Source of the DNA: an uncultured Clostridia bacterium
GTDB lineage: Bacteria; Bacillota; Clostridia; TANB77; CAG-508
DNA: 64,000 nt
Direction: 5' to 3'
Assembly: GCA_948664205.1 (NCBI GenBank)
Contig: CAPNDH010000001.1
Coordinates: forward strand, 1-64,000
Shown here: one piece after another, positions 36,693-45,845 of the stretch
How the letters are laid out: each line of letters begins with the position of its first letter
Position numbering within the stretch: the stretch's first letter is position 1
Translations under genes and position numbers: made by a program
The notes under the pieces: generated by a model
Told to the model about the DNA's origin: nothing
Database searches by the model: none
The model's input: only the letters and a program-made list of their open reading frames with translations

Positions 36693-38669
36693 TTAAATAT
36701 TATTTTCTTTTTCTAATCCCCACACTCTTTTTAGAAAATCATATCTTTTTTGAAATTCTTCTTTATGCCAATCTTTAATTTCTATTAAGTCTCCAATTTC
36801 TTTGTGTATACTTTTTATTTCTTCTAAATGTTTTTGTTTTTTCATATTAGAAGTAATATTCTCCCCATGTACACGATAATAGTTATATGGTTTATTTACA
36901 TATGCTATATCTCCTTTTATCATAACATTTGCATATACAACCCAATCACCTGCTTGTCTGTACTTTGTTGCTTTTTCGAATATATCATCATAATTATCTT
37001 TTTTTATAATACATGATGAAACATTTGCTATAGTGCAATTTAAAAATGTGTAATTATCTAATTCATTTTTTCCATTGTTTATAAAATCTTTATCCCAATG
37101 GCCTGTTTTTCTTAAATCAATTTCAGGTTTAATTGTTTTTAAGAATATTTCACCTTGCTTATTTATAAAAGCTGTATCAACATATGCAATTCTAATATTA
37201 TTATTTTTTCTTATTTTATTTAAAAGTACTTTTAACAATCTTTTATCACAATAATCATCTGCTTCTGCAATCCAAACATAATCACCTTTAGCTAAATCAA
37301 ATCCTTTTTTCCATTGTTTAAATGCAATACCTGAATTTTCTGTATTATAAACTTTCTTTATATCTATGTATTTGCTTAACTTTTCTGTAATATTATCTAT
37401 TAATTCTCTGCTATTATCTTTAGAGCAATCATCTAATATTATTAATTCATTTATCTTTTCTTTTTGATTTAATATACTATATATTCTTTGAACTAAATAA
37501 TCTTCATAATTATAATTTGGAACAACTACTGATACTTTAATGTCTTTATCTTTTAACCTTGCTTGCTTTCTAGCTACTTTTTCCAAATCATCTATGGTTA
37601 AATTTTTTCTTATAACATTTTTTGTTTTTAGTTTTGATTTTATTTTTCTTAGCACAGGTATAACTTTACCCATAATATTAACACATACTAGATATAAGTT
37701 TATTAGTAAAGGACTCTTTGTTCTTAATAACTTTACAGAGCCTAATACACGTAATTTTTCAAGCCTCGGAAATGCACCTATACATTCTCTACCTTTTTTG
37801 CTATTTTCAATGCCTAGCATTTTATTCTTTTTTATAAACAATTTTAAAAATTTTTGTCTTTTGAAAAATCCTTTTATTTTAATAATTTTATATATATATA
37901 GCATAAATACTTGGTGACATATAATTATATCTTTATATTTTTCAAAGTCTTTCAAATCATTTATTCTATCAAGACATACTTTTACTGAGTCAAACATATC
38001 AAATCTTTTTATAGAAAAATCCGAATTCTGTATAGATGTATTTCTTTGTACATAATAATATTTGCATTTATCTGTGTATGCAATTTTCTTTGCATGAAGT
38101 ACACTTGGTATAACAGATGCTACATCTTCATTTATTTTTCCTTCTAAAAACAAATAATCTTCAATTAATGATTTTTTAAATAGTTTATTGCAGGCTGATG
38201 CACATAGTCCATTATCTATTGAAGCAAGCTTTATATCTTCTTGATTTGGATTGATTCCTTTTTGAAGCTCACTCATTTCTTTTCCATCTTCATCAACAAT
38301 TAAAATATTTGTTATTGCAACTTCTGCATTTTCTTTTTCTATTTCATCAATTAATGCTTCATAATAATTTTCATCTATATAATCGTCTGAATCAATAAAA
38401 CCTATAAAATCTGTTTTGGCTTCCATTATTCCTTTATTTCTTGTTGCTGCAAGTCCTAAATTTTTTTCATTTTTTATTACTTTAACTTTTCCTTCATTTT
38501 CCTTTTCTATTTCCTTAATAATTTCAAATGTTTTGTCTGTAGAGCAATCATCAATTGCTATTATTTCTATGTTTTTATATGTTTGATTTAATATTGATTC
38601 AATTGATTTTTTTACATATTTTTCAACATTATAGCATGGTACAATTACAGTTATTTTTTTATTTTCCAT
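36693..38669 (-). CDS. Two-domain family 2 glycosyltransferase
   Basis: 658 residues, two GT-A domains: residues 1-230 (ITVIVPCYNVEKYVKKSI, AIDDCSTDKT, FIDSDDYIDENYYE) and about 378-600 (VSVVVPNYNYEDYLVQRI, LDDCSKDNS, IAEADDYCDKRLL). The middle holds a basic linker (KKGREC, KIKSKLKTKN). ATG overlaps the last base of the upstream methyltransferase stop, so the two are coupled. No membrane segment. It builds part of the exported polysaccharide; sugar specificity unknown. Confidence 0.85.
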   Translation of the reverse strand: MENKKITVIVPCYNVEKYVKKSIESILNQTYKNIEIIAIDDCSTDKTFEIIKEIEKENEGKVKVIKNEKNLGLAATRNKGIMEAKTDFIGFIDSDDYIDENYYEALIDEIEKENAEVAITNILIVDEDGKEMSELQKGINPNQEDIKLASIDNGLCASACNKLFKKSLIEDYLFLEGKINEDVASVIPSVLHAKKIAYTDKCKYYYVQRNTSIQNSDFSIKRFDMFDSVKVCLDRINDLKDFEKYKDIIICHQVFMLYIYKIIKIKGFFKRQKFLKLFIKKNKMLGIENSKKGRECIGAFPRLEKLRVLGSVKLLRTKSPLLINLYLVCVNIMGKVIPVLRKIKSKLKTKNVIRKNLTIDDLEKVARKQARLKDKDIKVSVVVPNYNYEDYLVQRIYSILNQKEKINELIILDDCSKDNSRELIDNITEKLSKYIDIKKVYNTENSGIAFKQWKKGFDLAKGDYVWIAEADDYCDKRLLKVLLNKIRKNNNIRIAYVDTAFINKQGEIFLKTIKPEIDLRKTGHWDKDFINNGKNELDNYTFLNCTIANVSSCIIKKDNYDDIFEKATKYRQAGDWVVYANVMIKGDIAYVNKPYNYYRVHGENITSNMKKQKHLEEIKSIHKEIGDLIEIKDWHKEEFQKRYDFLKRVWGLEKENNI

Positions 38670-40490
38670 TACTTTTCCTTTCTATGTAATATTTCTATCA
38701 ACCTACGAAAACTACTTTTTTTATATTTTTGTACTTCATCTAGTAATTTAGCTTTTTCATCTAATAATTGATTTTTTTCTTTTAGTAATTCGTCTTTTTC
38801 TTCATATAATTTGCTTAGTTGTTTATTGTATTTTAATTTTATACCTTCTATACTTATTATAGACTTCCATTTATCAGCATAAAAATTATAAACTGAGCTA
38901 TCTGTTATTTTTTCTTGCCATTTATTTTCTATAGTCTCAAATAAGTTAATGAAATTTAATATATTATATTTTTCATATAAATTATCTTTAAATTTTTCCT
39001 TATTTTCTATTTTGATATTTTCATCAAATAATTGTTTTAAACTTCTATACATTATAAATTCAAGTGGAACATTCTCTTCTTTCCATTCTTGATCAAATAC
39101 GATATATTCTTCTTTCTCATTATCATAAAAAATATTTTGGAATATTAGGTCAATAAATCCATTCTCTACTATTGTTAGTTTGTTTTTATCTTCATCAGAT
39201 ATTTCAATATCATATTTTGTAAATATATCATTTGGGGTATTATTACTTTGATATTTAAGTTTTTCTTTTAAGTATATATACCATTTATCTATTTGATTTT
39301 CTAATTCTACTAAATCATTTTTGTTTGCTATATTTTTCAAATACTCATCTAATGTAGAAAGTTTTATATAATTACTACTTATTCTTCCATGTACATCTTC
39401 TTCACAAGTGTTGAAACCTAAGTCATTTAATGTTTTAATGTTTTCCTTAATTTCTTCTACGTGAGAGGTTTCATTTAAATAATAAGCTTCCTTAGTTACA
39501 TTTTCTTTACCTATTTTTGTAATTATTTTATATTTATTTTTCCTAATATTACTATATTTTATAAAATTGATATCTTCATTTATACAATTTTCTTCATTAG
39601 TAATTTCTATTAAATAACTATTGGTAAATATATCAAATTGTTTATTACTTACTACATTATTTAAAAATGTAAGTTCACTATACATTATTTCTTCGTCATC
39701 ATTATAATACAAATTATAATTAAATTTTTCAGGTAAATAACTATCTGTATAAATAGCATCTGTTAATTTATAATTTGGAACTGGATAATAAAATCTATAG
39801 TTAATATCAGATATTTCTTTTAGCATTTCTTTTAATTCATATTTTGTATATAATTTATATTTTTTTTCAATATAATGTTTATAATTTGTAAATGGAACTT
39901 CATCTGTGTTTCTTGTAGAGCCTGCTAAATATTTAACACCTATTTTATTATCTATTGCCAATAATATTTTTCCATTATGCTTTAAGTGTTGTTTTGCCCA
40001 TTCTACCATTTGTTTTAAAGAATTAAAACCTAATTCTTTTGCATATTCTGCTGTTCCTAAAATAGTAATATAATCATATTTTTGTTCTAATTCTAAATTA
40101 TTTAAATAAGTAGTTATAATTAATTTTAAATTATTACAATTTGAAAATCTTTCTTCTATACATCTTGCTTTTTTCTTACTAAATTCAATAGATGTAACTT
40201 TTCTGGCCTTCTTTATAAGTTCACCGAGTTACTTCACCATAGTTTGCTCCTATTTCTAGCAACTCACTATTTTCTTCAAAAGGATACCATTTTATAATAT
40301 TTGTTGCCATTTCAGAAAATATTTCTACTATTTTTGTTCTTTTGTCTTGCTCAATTATTTTATTATAATGTTCTTTTCTATAAGACCTTATATATTTTTC
40401 TATATCTTCTTCAAAATTTTTATAAATATCATTATTATAATTGTTCTCTTTTTCATAATTTTTTTCTTCAATATCAATCATATCTTTCAC
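38669..40490 (-). CDS. SAM-dependent methyltransferase of a glycan locus, frame broken once at an in-frame CGG
   Basis: The first frame (40490-40221) ends LLEIGANYGEVTR, inside motif I of a class I methyltransferase. Skipping the C of CGG at 40226-40224 gives GEVTGELIKKARKVTSIEFSK and continues through DYITILGTAEYAKELG to the frame ending at 38669, where GKILLAIDNKIGVKYL follows. Corrected length 606 residues. The paralogue at 42330-43430 has the unbroken equivalent (VLEIGAGMGAITEVLCEKCGKV, GKILIAIENKFGMKYFLG). After the methyltransferase there is a kinase-like or unknown region (about 300-540) and a C-terminal coiled coil (LYEEKDELLKEKNQLL), common in chain-length-setting glycan methyltransferases. 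An alternative ATG at 40009 would lack motif I. Confidence 0.85.
40224..40226 (-). other. CGG +1 frameshift site in the glycan methyltransferase gene
   Basis: Minus strand GTA ACT CGG TGA. Skipping C gives ACT GGT GAA CTT, i.e. T-G-E-L. This is the only site followed by T (CGGT) rather than A, and the only one where the stop follows directly. Confidence 0.82.
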
Positions 40491-40492
40491 CT

Positions 40493-42319
40493 TTACAGAT
40501 TTATTTTATCTGTTCTTATAGTACAATTTGCATTATTATTTGAAAAATTTATATTAGAGTATGGGTCTGTTTTTTTAAGCATTTCTTTCCATTTATTTTT
40601 AAAATTGTTACTTTCTTTTTCAAATCTTGCCTTCTTTTCTTCCGTTACTTCATATCCTCTTGTTTTTGATTCATAGTGCATAAATTCTATATAAGGATTA
40701 TACACTATTAAGTAACCTTTTTCTCTTAGTTTTAAGCAAAAATCCACATCATTAAATGCTACAGCAAATTTTTCCTCATCCATATATCCTACTTCTTCAT
40801 ACACACTTTTTCTAGAAAACAAACAAGCACCTGTTACTGCTGATACATTTCTTGTTGTACATTCTCTTCCTAAATACGCATGTACTCCTTTAGGAGTATT
40901 TACAAATAAGTTTGCAGCTAATCCACATATTCCTATGCTTATTCCCGCATGTTGAATAGATTTATCTTTGTAATATAGTCTTGCTCCTACTGCTCCTATA
41001 TCTTTTCTCTCAGCATAACCTATAAACTTTTCTAACCAATTTGGAGTTAGTAGTTTTGTATCGCTATTTAATTGTACTACATATTCTCCGTTTACATTTT
41101 TTACACCAAAGTTTATTATTTTTGAGTAGTTAAAGCCTTTCTCTGGATAGTTAATTATTTTTATTTTTTCTATTTTTTCAAGTTCTTTATAATATTTAAA
41201 TGTTTTCTTTTTTTCGCTGTTATTTTCTATAATTATAATTTCGTAATTTGAGTATGTAGTTAGTTTTAAAATTGAATTAATACAATTCTTTAATAATTTT
41301 ACACTGTCTTTATTTGGTATTAATATTGAAACTTTTGGATTACCTTCTATTTCATATTCTACTTGATATACTCCATGCATATCTCCACCATGTGTTACTT
41401 TTGCTTTTAGCCCTTGCCTTTTCAAATGATCTTCTACTGCCTTTTTCCCCGCTTCATATGCATATGGTTTTGCAGCTGAAATCATAGCAGTTGAGTCTTC
41501 GTGTACTCTCCAATGATATAATATTTTTGGTATATGTACTATTTTATTTGTATTTTCAGCCATTCTTAATATTATATCAAAGTCTTGTGCCCCATTATAT
41601 TCATCTCTAACTCCTTCTAACTTATTCATTAATTCTTTTTTGAATACGGCCAAATGTGTAATATAATTGTTTGACCTTAATGTATCTATGCTAAAGTCTG
41701 GTTTAAAATGTGGGTCATATCTTCTATTTTCATCTCCACTTATTTTGTCTTCATCTGTATATATAAATTCTACTTCTGGATTTTTGTTTATAGTTTTTAC
41801 TAATTCATATAAACAAAAAACTGGAATTAAATCGTCGTGGTCTAATAATGCAATATAATCTCCTGTTGCCATTTGTATTGCTGAATTTGTATTTCCTGCA
41901 ATTCCCTTGTTTTCATTTAAAAATTTATATTTTATCCTGTTATCTTTTTTTATAATTTCTTGTAGTTGTTCATTTTTTTGCATACTTCCATCAGCTAAAC
42001 AAAGTTCCCAATTTCCATATGTTTGATTTATTAAGCTTTCTACTAATTCTTCAAAATATTTTATAGGTGTATTATACATTGGAACTATTAAACTAATTTT
42101 AGGTTCTATTTTAAATTTTTCTTGTTTTTGTTTTTCGAGTTCTTCCAAAGTAGGTTCATTATTTTGAATCCAAATTGTATATCTTTTATTTTTAGAAGTG
42201 TTCATATTTCTTCCTAAAATTCTGTTATATAATACTTTAAATATTTTTTGTAGTGTTTTTATAATTCCATATTGTTTTAGATATATTTTTAGAATGCTTA
42301 CCATATTTTTTATTTTCAT
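40493..42319 (-). CDS. Two-domain family 2 glycosyltransferase
   Basis: 608 residues. GT-A domain 1 from about 75 (ISLIVPMYNTPIKYFEELV, LLDHDDLIPVFCLYEL, IYTDEDKISGD), domain 2 from about 330 (VSILIPNKDSVKLLKNCI, LNSDTKLLTPNWLEKFI, ACLFSRKSVYEEVG, FNDVDFCLKLREKGY). The arrangement and C-terminal HYESKTRGYEVTEEKKARF match 34813-36672, so they are paralogues. It lies two bases downstream-side of the broken methyltransferase gene and ten bases after the intact one. Confidence 0.87.
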   Translation of the reverse strand: MKIKNMVSILKIYLKQYGIIKTLQKIFKVLYNRILGRNMNTSKNKRYTIWIQNNEPTLEELEKQKQEKFKIEPKISLIVPMYNTPIKYFEELVESLINQTYGNWELCLADGSMQKNEQLQEIIKKDNRIKYKFLNENKGIAGNTNSAIQMATGDYIALLDHDDLIPVFCLYELVKTINKNPEVEFIYTDEDKISGDENRRYDPHFKPDFSIDTLRSNNYITHLAVFKKELMNKLEGVRDEYNGAQDFDIILRMAENTNKIVHIPKILYHWRVHEDSTAMISAAKPYAYEAGKKAVEDHLKRQGLKAKVTHGGDMHGVYQVEYEIEGNPKVSILIPNKDSVKLLKNCINSILKLTTYSNYEIIIIENNSEKKKTFKYYKELEKIEKIKIINYPEKGFNYSKIINFGVKNVNGEYVVQLNSDTKLLTPNWLEKFIGYAERKDIGAVGARLYYKDKSIQHAGISIGICGLAANLFVNTPKGVHAYLGRECTTRNVSAVTGACLFSRKSVYEEVGYMDEEKFAVAFNDVDFCLKLREKGYLIVYNPYIEFMHYESKTRGYEVTEEKKARFEKESNNFKNKWKEMLKKTDPYSNINFSNNNANCTIRTDKINL

Positions 42320-42329
42320 AATTGGTCTC

Positions 42330-43430
42330 CTAAAACTTTTTTCTAATATTTCTTAATACTTTTGTAACTTTCCATGATTTAGAATTTTCTATTGCATTTA
42401 ATGTATTTCTTAGTCCATTTATTTCATCTTGCATAGCGCTTAGTTTATCTTTTTTAGAATAATCTTTATTATAAAATTTTTCACTTACTTTGCTAATTGG
42501 TATTAACCCTGCATTTTCCAAATCTACTTTTGTTTCTATTTTTTCTTGTGATGCTTCTATAAAGAATGAATTTGCAAAAAAACTAAACATATCATTTTTA
42601 ATGACTTCTTTATATGCTTTTATCTCATCAAATTCTACTTCTGTACCTTCATAATAATAAGGTTTATAATTTTCTATTGTTTTAGTAGTTGGCATATATT
42701 CATCTGAAAATATTAGCGATGGTAATTTATAATCTGGTAATGGATAATAAAATTTTGTATTACCTAAACCACATTCTTTTAATATTTCTTCTAATTCTTT
42801 TTTTCCAAACGTTTGCACATTGTTTTTATTTATATATCCTGTTATTCCATCATACTTTACATTTGTATGATCTTCTGGTGCACCTAAAAAATATTTCATA
42901 CCAAATTTATTTTCTATTGCTATTAATATCTTTCCATTTGGTTTTAGTAGTTTTTTAATATTATTCAAAAAATCTATATATGGGTTATCTGTGTTTGTGT
43001 ATAACACTGCATATTCAAATACTCCTATTAGTGTTATATAATCAAATTTTCTTTCTTTAAAATCTATATCATTTAGGTTTCCAACTATTATTTCTAAATT
43101 TTCTTTATCTTCATTTCTTACTGCTATTGAAGATGCTCTATTTTTAGAAAGTTCTACACAAGTTACCTTACCACATTTTTCACAAAGTACCTCTGTTATT
43201 GCTCCCATTCCAGCTCCTATTTCTAATACTTCTGAGCCTTCTTTAAAAGGATACCAATTTAATATATTTTTCCTTATTGGAGTTAAATGGTAAAATACTG
43301 GCCAACGAATATCATTTTCAAATACCTTGTCCATATCTTTATATTTTTTAGCATATTCTATAATTTCGTTTTCTATATCTCCATCTGAATATAGGTCTTG
43401 TCCTTTATAAAAATCGTAATTTATCTTCAT
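42330..43430 (-). CDS. SAM-dependent methyltransferase of a glycan locus
   Basis: 366 residues, class I. Motif I VLEIGAGMGAITEVLC, motif II/III VTCVELSKNRASS and YITLIGVFEYAVLYT, then NGKILIAIENKFGMKYFLG and DHTNVKYDGITGYI. The C-terminus is a short coiled coil (LSAMQDEINGLRNTLNAIE). It probably methylates a sugar of the exported polysaccharide, possibly as a chain terminator recognised by the exporter. It is an intact paralogue of the frameshifted gene at 38669-40490 and shows how that gene should read. Confidence 0.83.
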   Translation of the reverse strand: MKINYDFYKGQDLYSDGDIENEIIEYAKKYKDMDKVFENDIRWPVFYHLTPIRKNILNWYPFKEGSEVLEIGAGMGAITEVLCEKCGKVTCVELSKNRASSIAVRNEDKENLEIIVGNLNDIDFKERKFDYITLIGVFEYAVLYTNTDNPYIDFLNNIKKLLKPNGKILIAIENKFGMKYFLGAPEDHTNVKYDGITGYINKNNVQTFGKKELEEILKECGLGNTKFYYPLPDYKLPSLIFSDEYMPTTKTIENYKPYYYEGTEVEFDEIKAYKEVIKNDMFSFFANSFFIEASQEKIETKVDLENAGLIPISKVSEKFYNKDYSKKDKLSAMQDEINGLRNTLNAIENSKSWKVTKVLRNIRKKF

Positions 43431-43443
43431 TTAAACTATTCTC

Positions 43444-44664
43444 CTATTTTCTATTTATTTGTATTTGTGTTTTCATATCTACAATTCCTACAATTTGTTT
43501 TTTAGACATTATTTCGACAAGTATAGCATCATATTTTCTGTCAAACACTTCTAATTCTCCTTCTTCATTTATCCTTGTGCATCCAAATGAGAACGCATAT
43601 TTATCTGGTGTTAAAGGAAATACTTGTTTGAATTCTACTATTACTTCTTCTCCTTTTTTGTAATTTCCTGTTTCTTTATTTTCAAGCATTGTGTTTGTTC
43701 CTAATAATTCTAAACCTCTAAAATCTTTTACAGATACTGCAAATATTGGCTCTTTTACATCTTCGTTAAATTTTATTTTTAGTTTAATTGTAACTTCTTC
43801 ATCATTTTCAAATATTTTTACTATTTCATTTTTATTATTTAGTATTTTATAATCTATTATCTCTGCTTTTCCATTTCCATAGGTTATAAGTTTATCTTCA
43901 TTATTTTTTTCTTTTTCTTCTTCTTTGTTTTCCTCTATTCCAACAATTATTTTTTTATAAAGTTCAACTCCATCTTTAACACTTCCATCAAAAACTTTTT
44001 CCCCTTCTTTTAAAATAATTGTTCTTGTACAATTTCTTATAATATCACTAATATTGTGTGTTACAAAAAGTATTGTTTTTCCTTTTTTCTTAAACTCTTC
44101 AAATTTTTTGAAACATTTTAATTGGAACGCCATATCTCCTACTGATAATACTTCATCCACTATTAATATGTCTGGTTCTACATTTATTGCGCATGCAAAT
44201 GCTAAACGAGCGAACATTCCTGATGAATATGTTTTTACTGGTTGATATAAGTGGTCTCCTATATCTGCAAAATCAATTATTTCTTGTTTTTTATTTTCTA
44301 TTTCTTCTTTTGTCATTCCCATAACTTGTCCATGTTGATATATGTTTTCTTCTCCTGTTAATTCAGAATTAAATGCTGTACCTAATTCTAAAAGTGAGCT
44401 AATTCTTCCATTTATTTTTATATTGCCTGAATTTGGTACTACTACTCCTGTTATTATTTTTAAAAGGGTAGATTTACCAGCTCCATTTTTTCCAAGTATT
44501 CCTAGCACTTCTCCTTTACTTACATTTAAGTTCAAATTATTTAATGCTTTAAATTCTGTGTGCTTATTGATTTTTGGAAAAATAGCTTCTAAAAGTCTTG
44601 CTTGTTTGCTATTATACATTTTATAACTTTTGGTTAAGTTTTCTATTTCTATAATATTTTCCAT
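43444..44664 (-). CDS. wzt: Polysaccharide ABC exporter ATP-binding protein (Wzt type)
   Basis: 406 residues. Walker A LGKNGAGKSTLLK, ABC signature YSSGMFARLAFACAI, Walker B DILIVDEVLSVGD, and H-loop FVTHNISD. The extra C-terminal domain (about 245-406, starting after a KEEEKEKNNEDK linker) resembles the Wzt C-terminal beta-sandwich that binds the modified end of the glycan. This domain fits well with the methyltransferases encoded next to it. It works with the permease at 44897-45691 to export an undecaprenyl-linked polysaccharide. Confidence 0.9.
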   Translation of the reverse strand: MENIIEIENLTKSYKMYNSKQARLLEAIFPKINKHTEFKALNNLNLNVSKGEVLGILGKNGAGKSTLLKIITGVVVPNSGNIKINGRISSLLELGTAFNSELTGEENIYQHGQVMGMTKEEIENKKQEIIDFADIGDHLYQPVKTYSSGMFARLAFACAINVEPDILIVDEVLSVGDMAFQLKCFKKFEEFKKKGKTILFVTHNISDIIRNCTRTIILKEGEKVFDGSVKDGVELYKKIIVGIEENKEEEKEKNNEDKLITYGNGKAEIIDYKILNNKNEIVKIFENDEEVTIKLKIKFNEDVKEPIFAVSVKDFRGLELLGTNTMLENKETGNYKKGEEVIVEFKQVFPLTPDKYAFSFGCTRINEEGELEVFDRKYDAILVEIMSKKQIVGIVDMKTQIQINRK

Positions 44665-44695
44665 TTGCTTACCTTTCTTTTATATCTTGTTTATG

Positions 44696-44882
44696 TTCCT
44701 GACGGGGACACATCTTTTCCTTGCTCATTCTTTGAGTTTCTGTCGGCGACATATCTTTCCCTCGGGTCATTTCTTCTGTGATAAGATATGTCCCGCGCCT
44801 ATTATCTATCTTGCTCTAGTTCCTGACGGGGACACATCTTTTCCTAGGGTCATCTCTTCCGTGACAAGATATGTCCCGCGCG
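44696..44882. repeat. Two direct copies of a GGGACAnATCTT palindrome between wzm and wzt
   Basis: Copy 1 (44696-44799) and copy 2 (44819-44882) each start GTTCCTGACGGGGACACATC and end AAGATATGTCCCGCGC, so each can fold back on itself. Copy 1 has an extra internal piece. They are more GC-rich than the surroundings and look like small mobile palindromes inserted between two cotranscribed genes. Confidence 0.8.
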
Positions 44883-44896
44883 GGGTGTTTCTATTA

Positions 44897-45691
44897 TTAT
44901 AATACATCTGCGAAATCTTTTTTATTTCTTTTAAATACGTTGTTTCCCCATATGAATAATATAATTGTTATTACCCAGAATATTATTGTATATATTCCGT
45001 AATTGCCTGTTATTATATTAGTTTCATTTATAAATACTTGCCTCATTCCTGTTACTAAATATGTGAATGGCATACATTGTAATAATTTTAGTAATGTTTG
45101 ATGTTCTGAAAGCATACTTAAATTCCATATTATTGGTGTAAACCAGAAAAATAGTTGCATTGCTATTCCTAGTAAATTTCCGAAGTCTGGTACTATTGTT
45201 GTTATTGCTGATGTAAACCTTGTAAAGGCTATTACAAAGCAATACATTGCAAATATTATATATATTAATGTTAATGTATTTGGTGGATTTTTAAATACTA
45301 TACAAACTCCAATAGCAACAATAAATAAAAATATTCCTACAAAGCTTGATGCCATTATTGATATATTAGGTATTACATCTACTGGAAATACTACTTTTTT
45401 TACTAAATAGCTATATTGCCTAATTGATCCACTTGCACTCATTATCATGTCATTTAGAGTTTGCCACATTGCCATTGCTGGTATAAACCATACTGCATAT
45501 GGATAGTTCCCGTTACTTCTGGTATTTAATATACTTTCAAATACAATTACATATGTTATCATAAACACAAATGGTTGTAAAAATCCCCATATTGCACCTA
45601 AGCTTGTACTTGCAAATCTATTTTTAAAATCACTTCTTCCTAATTGCCATACTATTTTTTTATTCTTCCATAATGTTTTTAAATATTCCAT
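44897..45691 (-). CDS. wzm: Polysaccharide ABC exporter permease (Wzm type)
   Basis: 264 residues with six membrane segments. ABC-2 permease start WQLGRSDFKNRFASTSLGAIWGFL, then FVFMITYVIVFESIL, QLFFWFTPIIW and MPFTYLVTGMRQVF. It forms the membrane channel with Wzt. The first gene of the glycan operon on the minus strand. AGGAGAGAAATATAAA precedes ATG 45691. Confidence 0.92.
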   Translation of the reverse strand: MEYLKTLWKNKKIVWQLGRSDFKNRFASTSLGAIWGFLQPFVFMITYVIVFESILNTRSNGNYPYAVWFIPAMAMWQTLNDMIMSASGSIRQYSYLVKKVVFPVDVIPNISIMASSFVGIFLFIVAIGVCIVFKNPPNTLTLIYIIFAMYCFVIAFTRFTSAITTIVPDFGNLLGIAMQLFFWFTPIIWNLSMLSEHQTLLKLLQCMPFTYLVTGMRQVFINETNIITGNYGIYTIIFWVITIILFIWGNNVFKRNKKDFADVL

Positions 45692-45792
45692 TTATATTTC
45701 TCTCCTATAACAAATAATAAAGTCCTTTTTGGCTAGGTTAATTTTATATTTAATTGGCTTAATTGTCAAGGTTTTAAGGGGTATTAAATAGT

Positions 45793-45835
45793 AAAATATC
45801 CTAATTAGTTATGTGCTAATTAGGATATTTTATTT
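45793..45835 (-). terminator. Terminator after the YfhO-like gene
   Basis: AAAATATCCTAATTAG / CTAATTAGGATATTTT stem of 16 base pairs with loop TTATGTG. It sits between the YfhO-like gene and wzm and probably separates two transcripts. Confidence 0.75.
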
Positions 45836-45845
45836 ATTTAATTAA

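Noticed and set aside
45024..45242. 72-residue minus-strand frame inside wzm
   Set aside because: It overlaps the conserved Wzm frame and has low-complexity sequence without a ribosome binding site.
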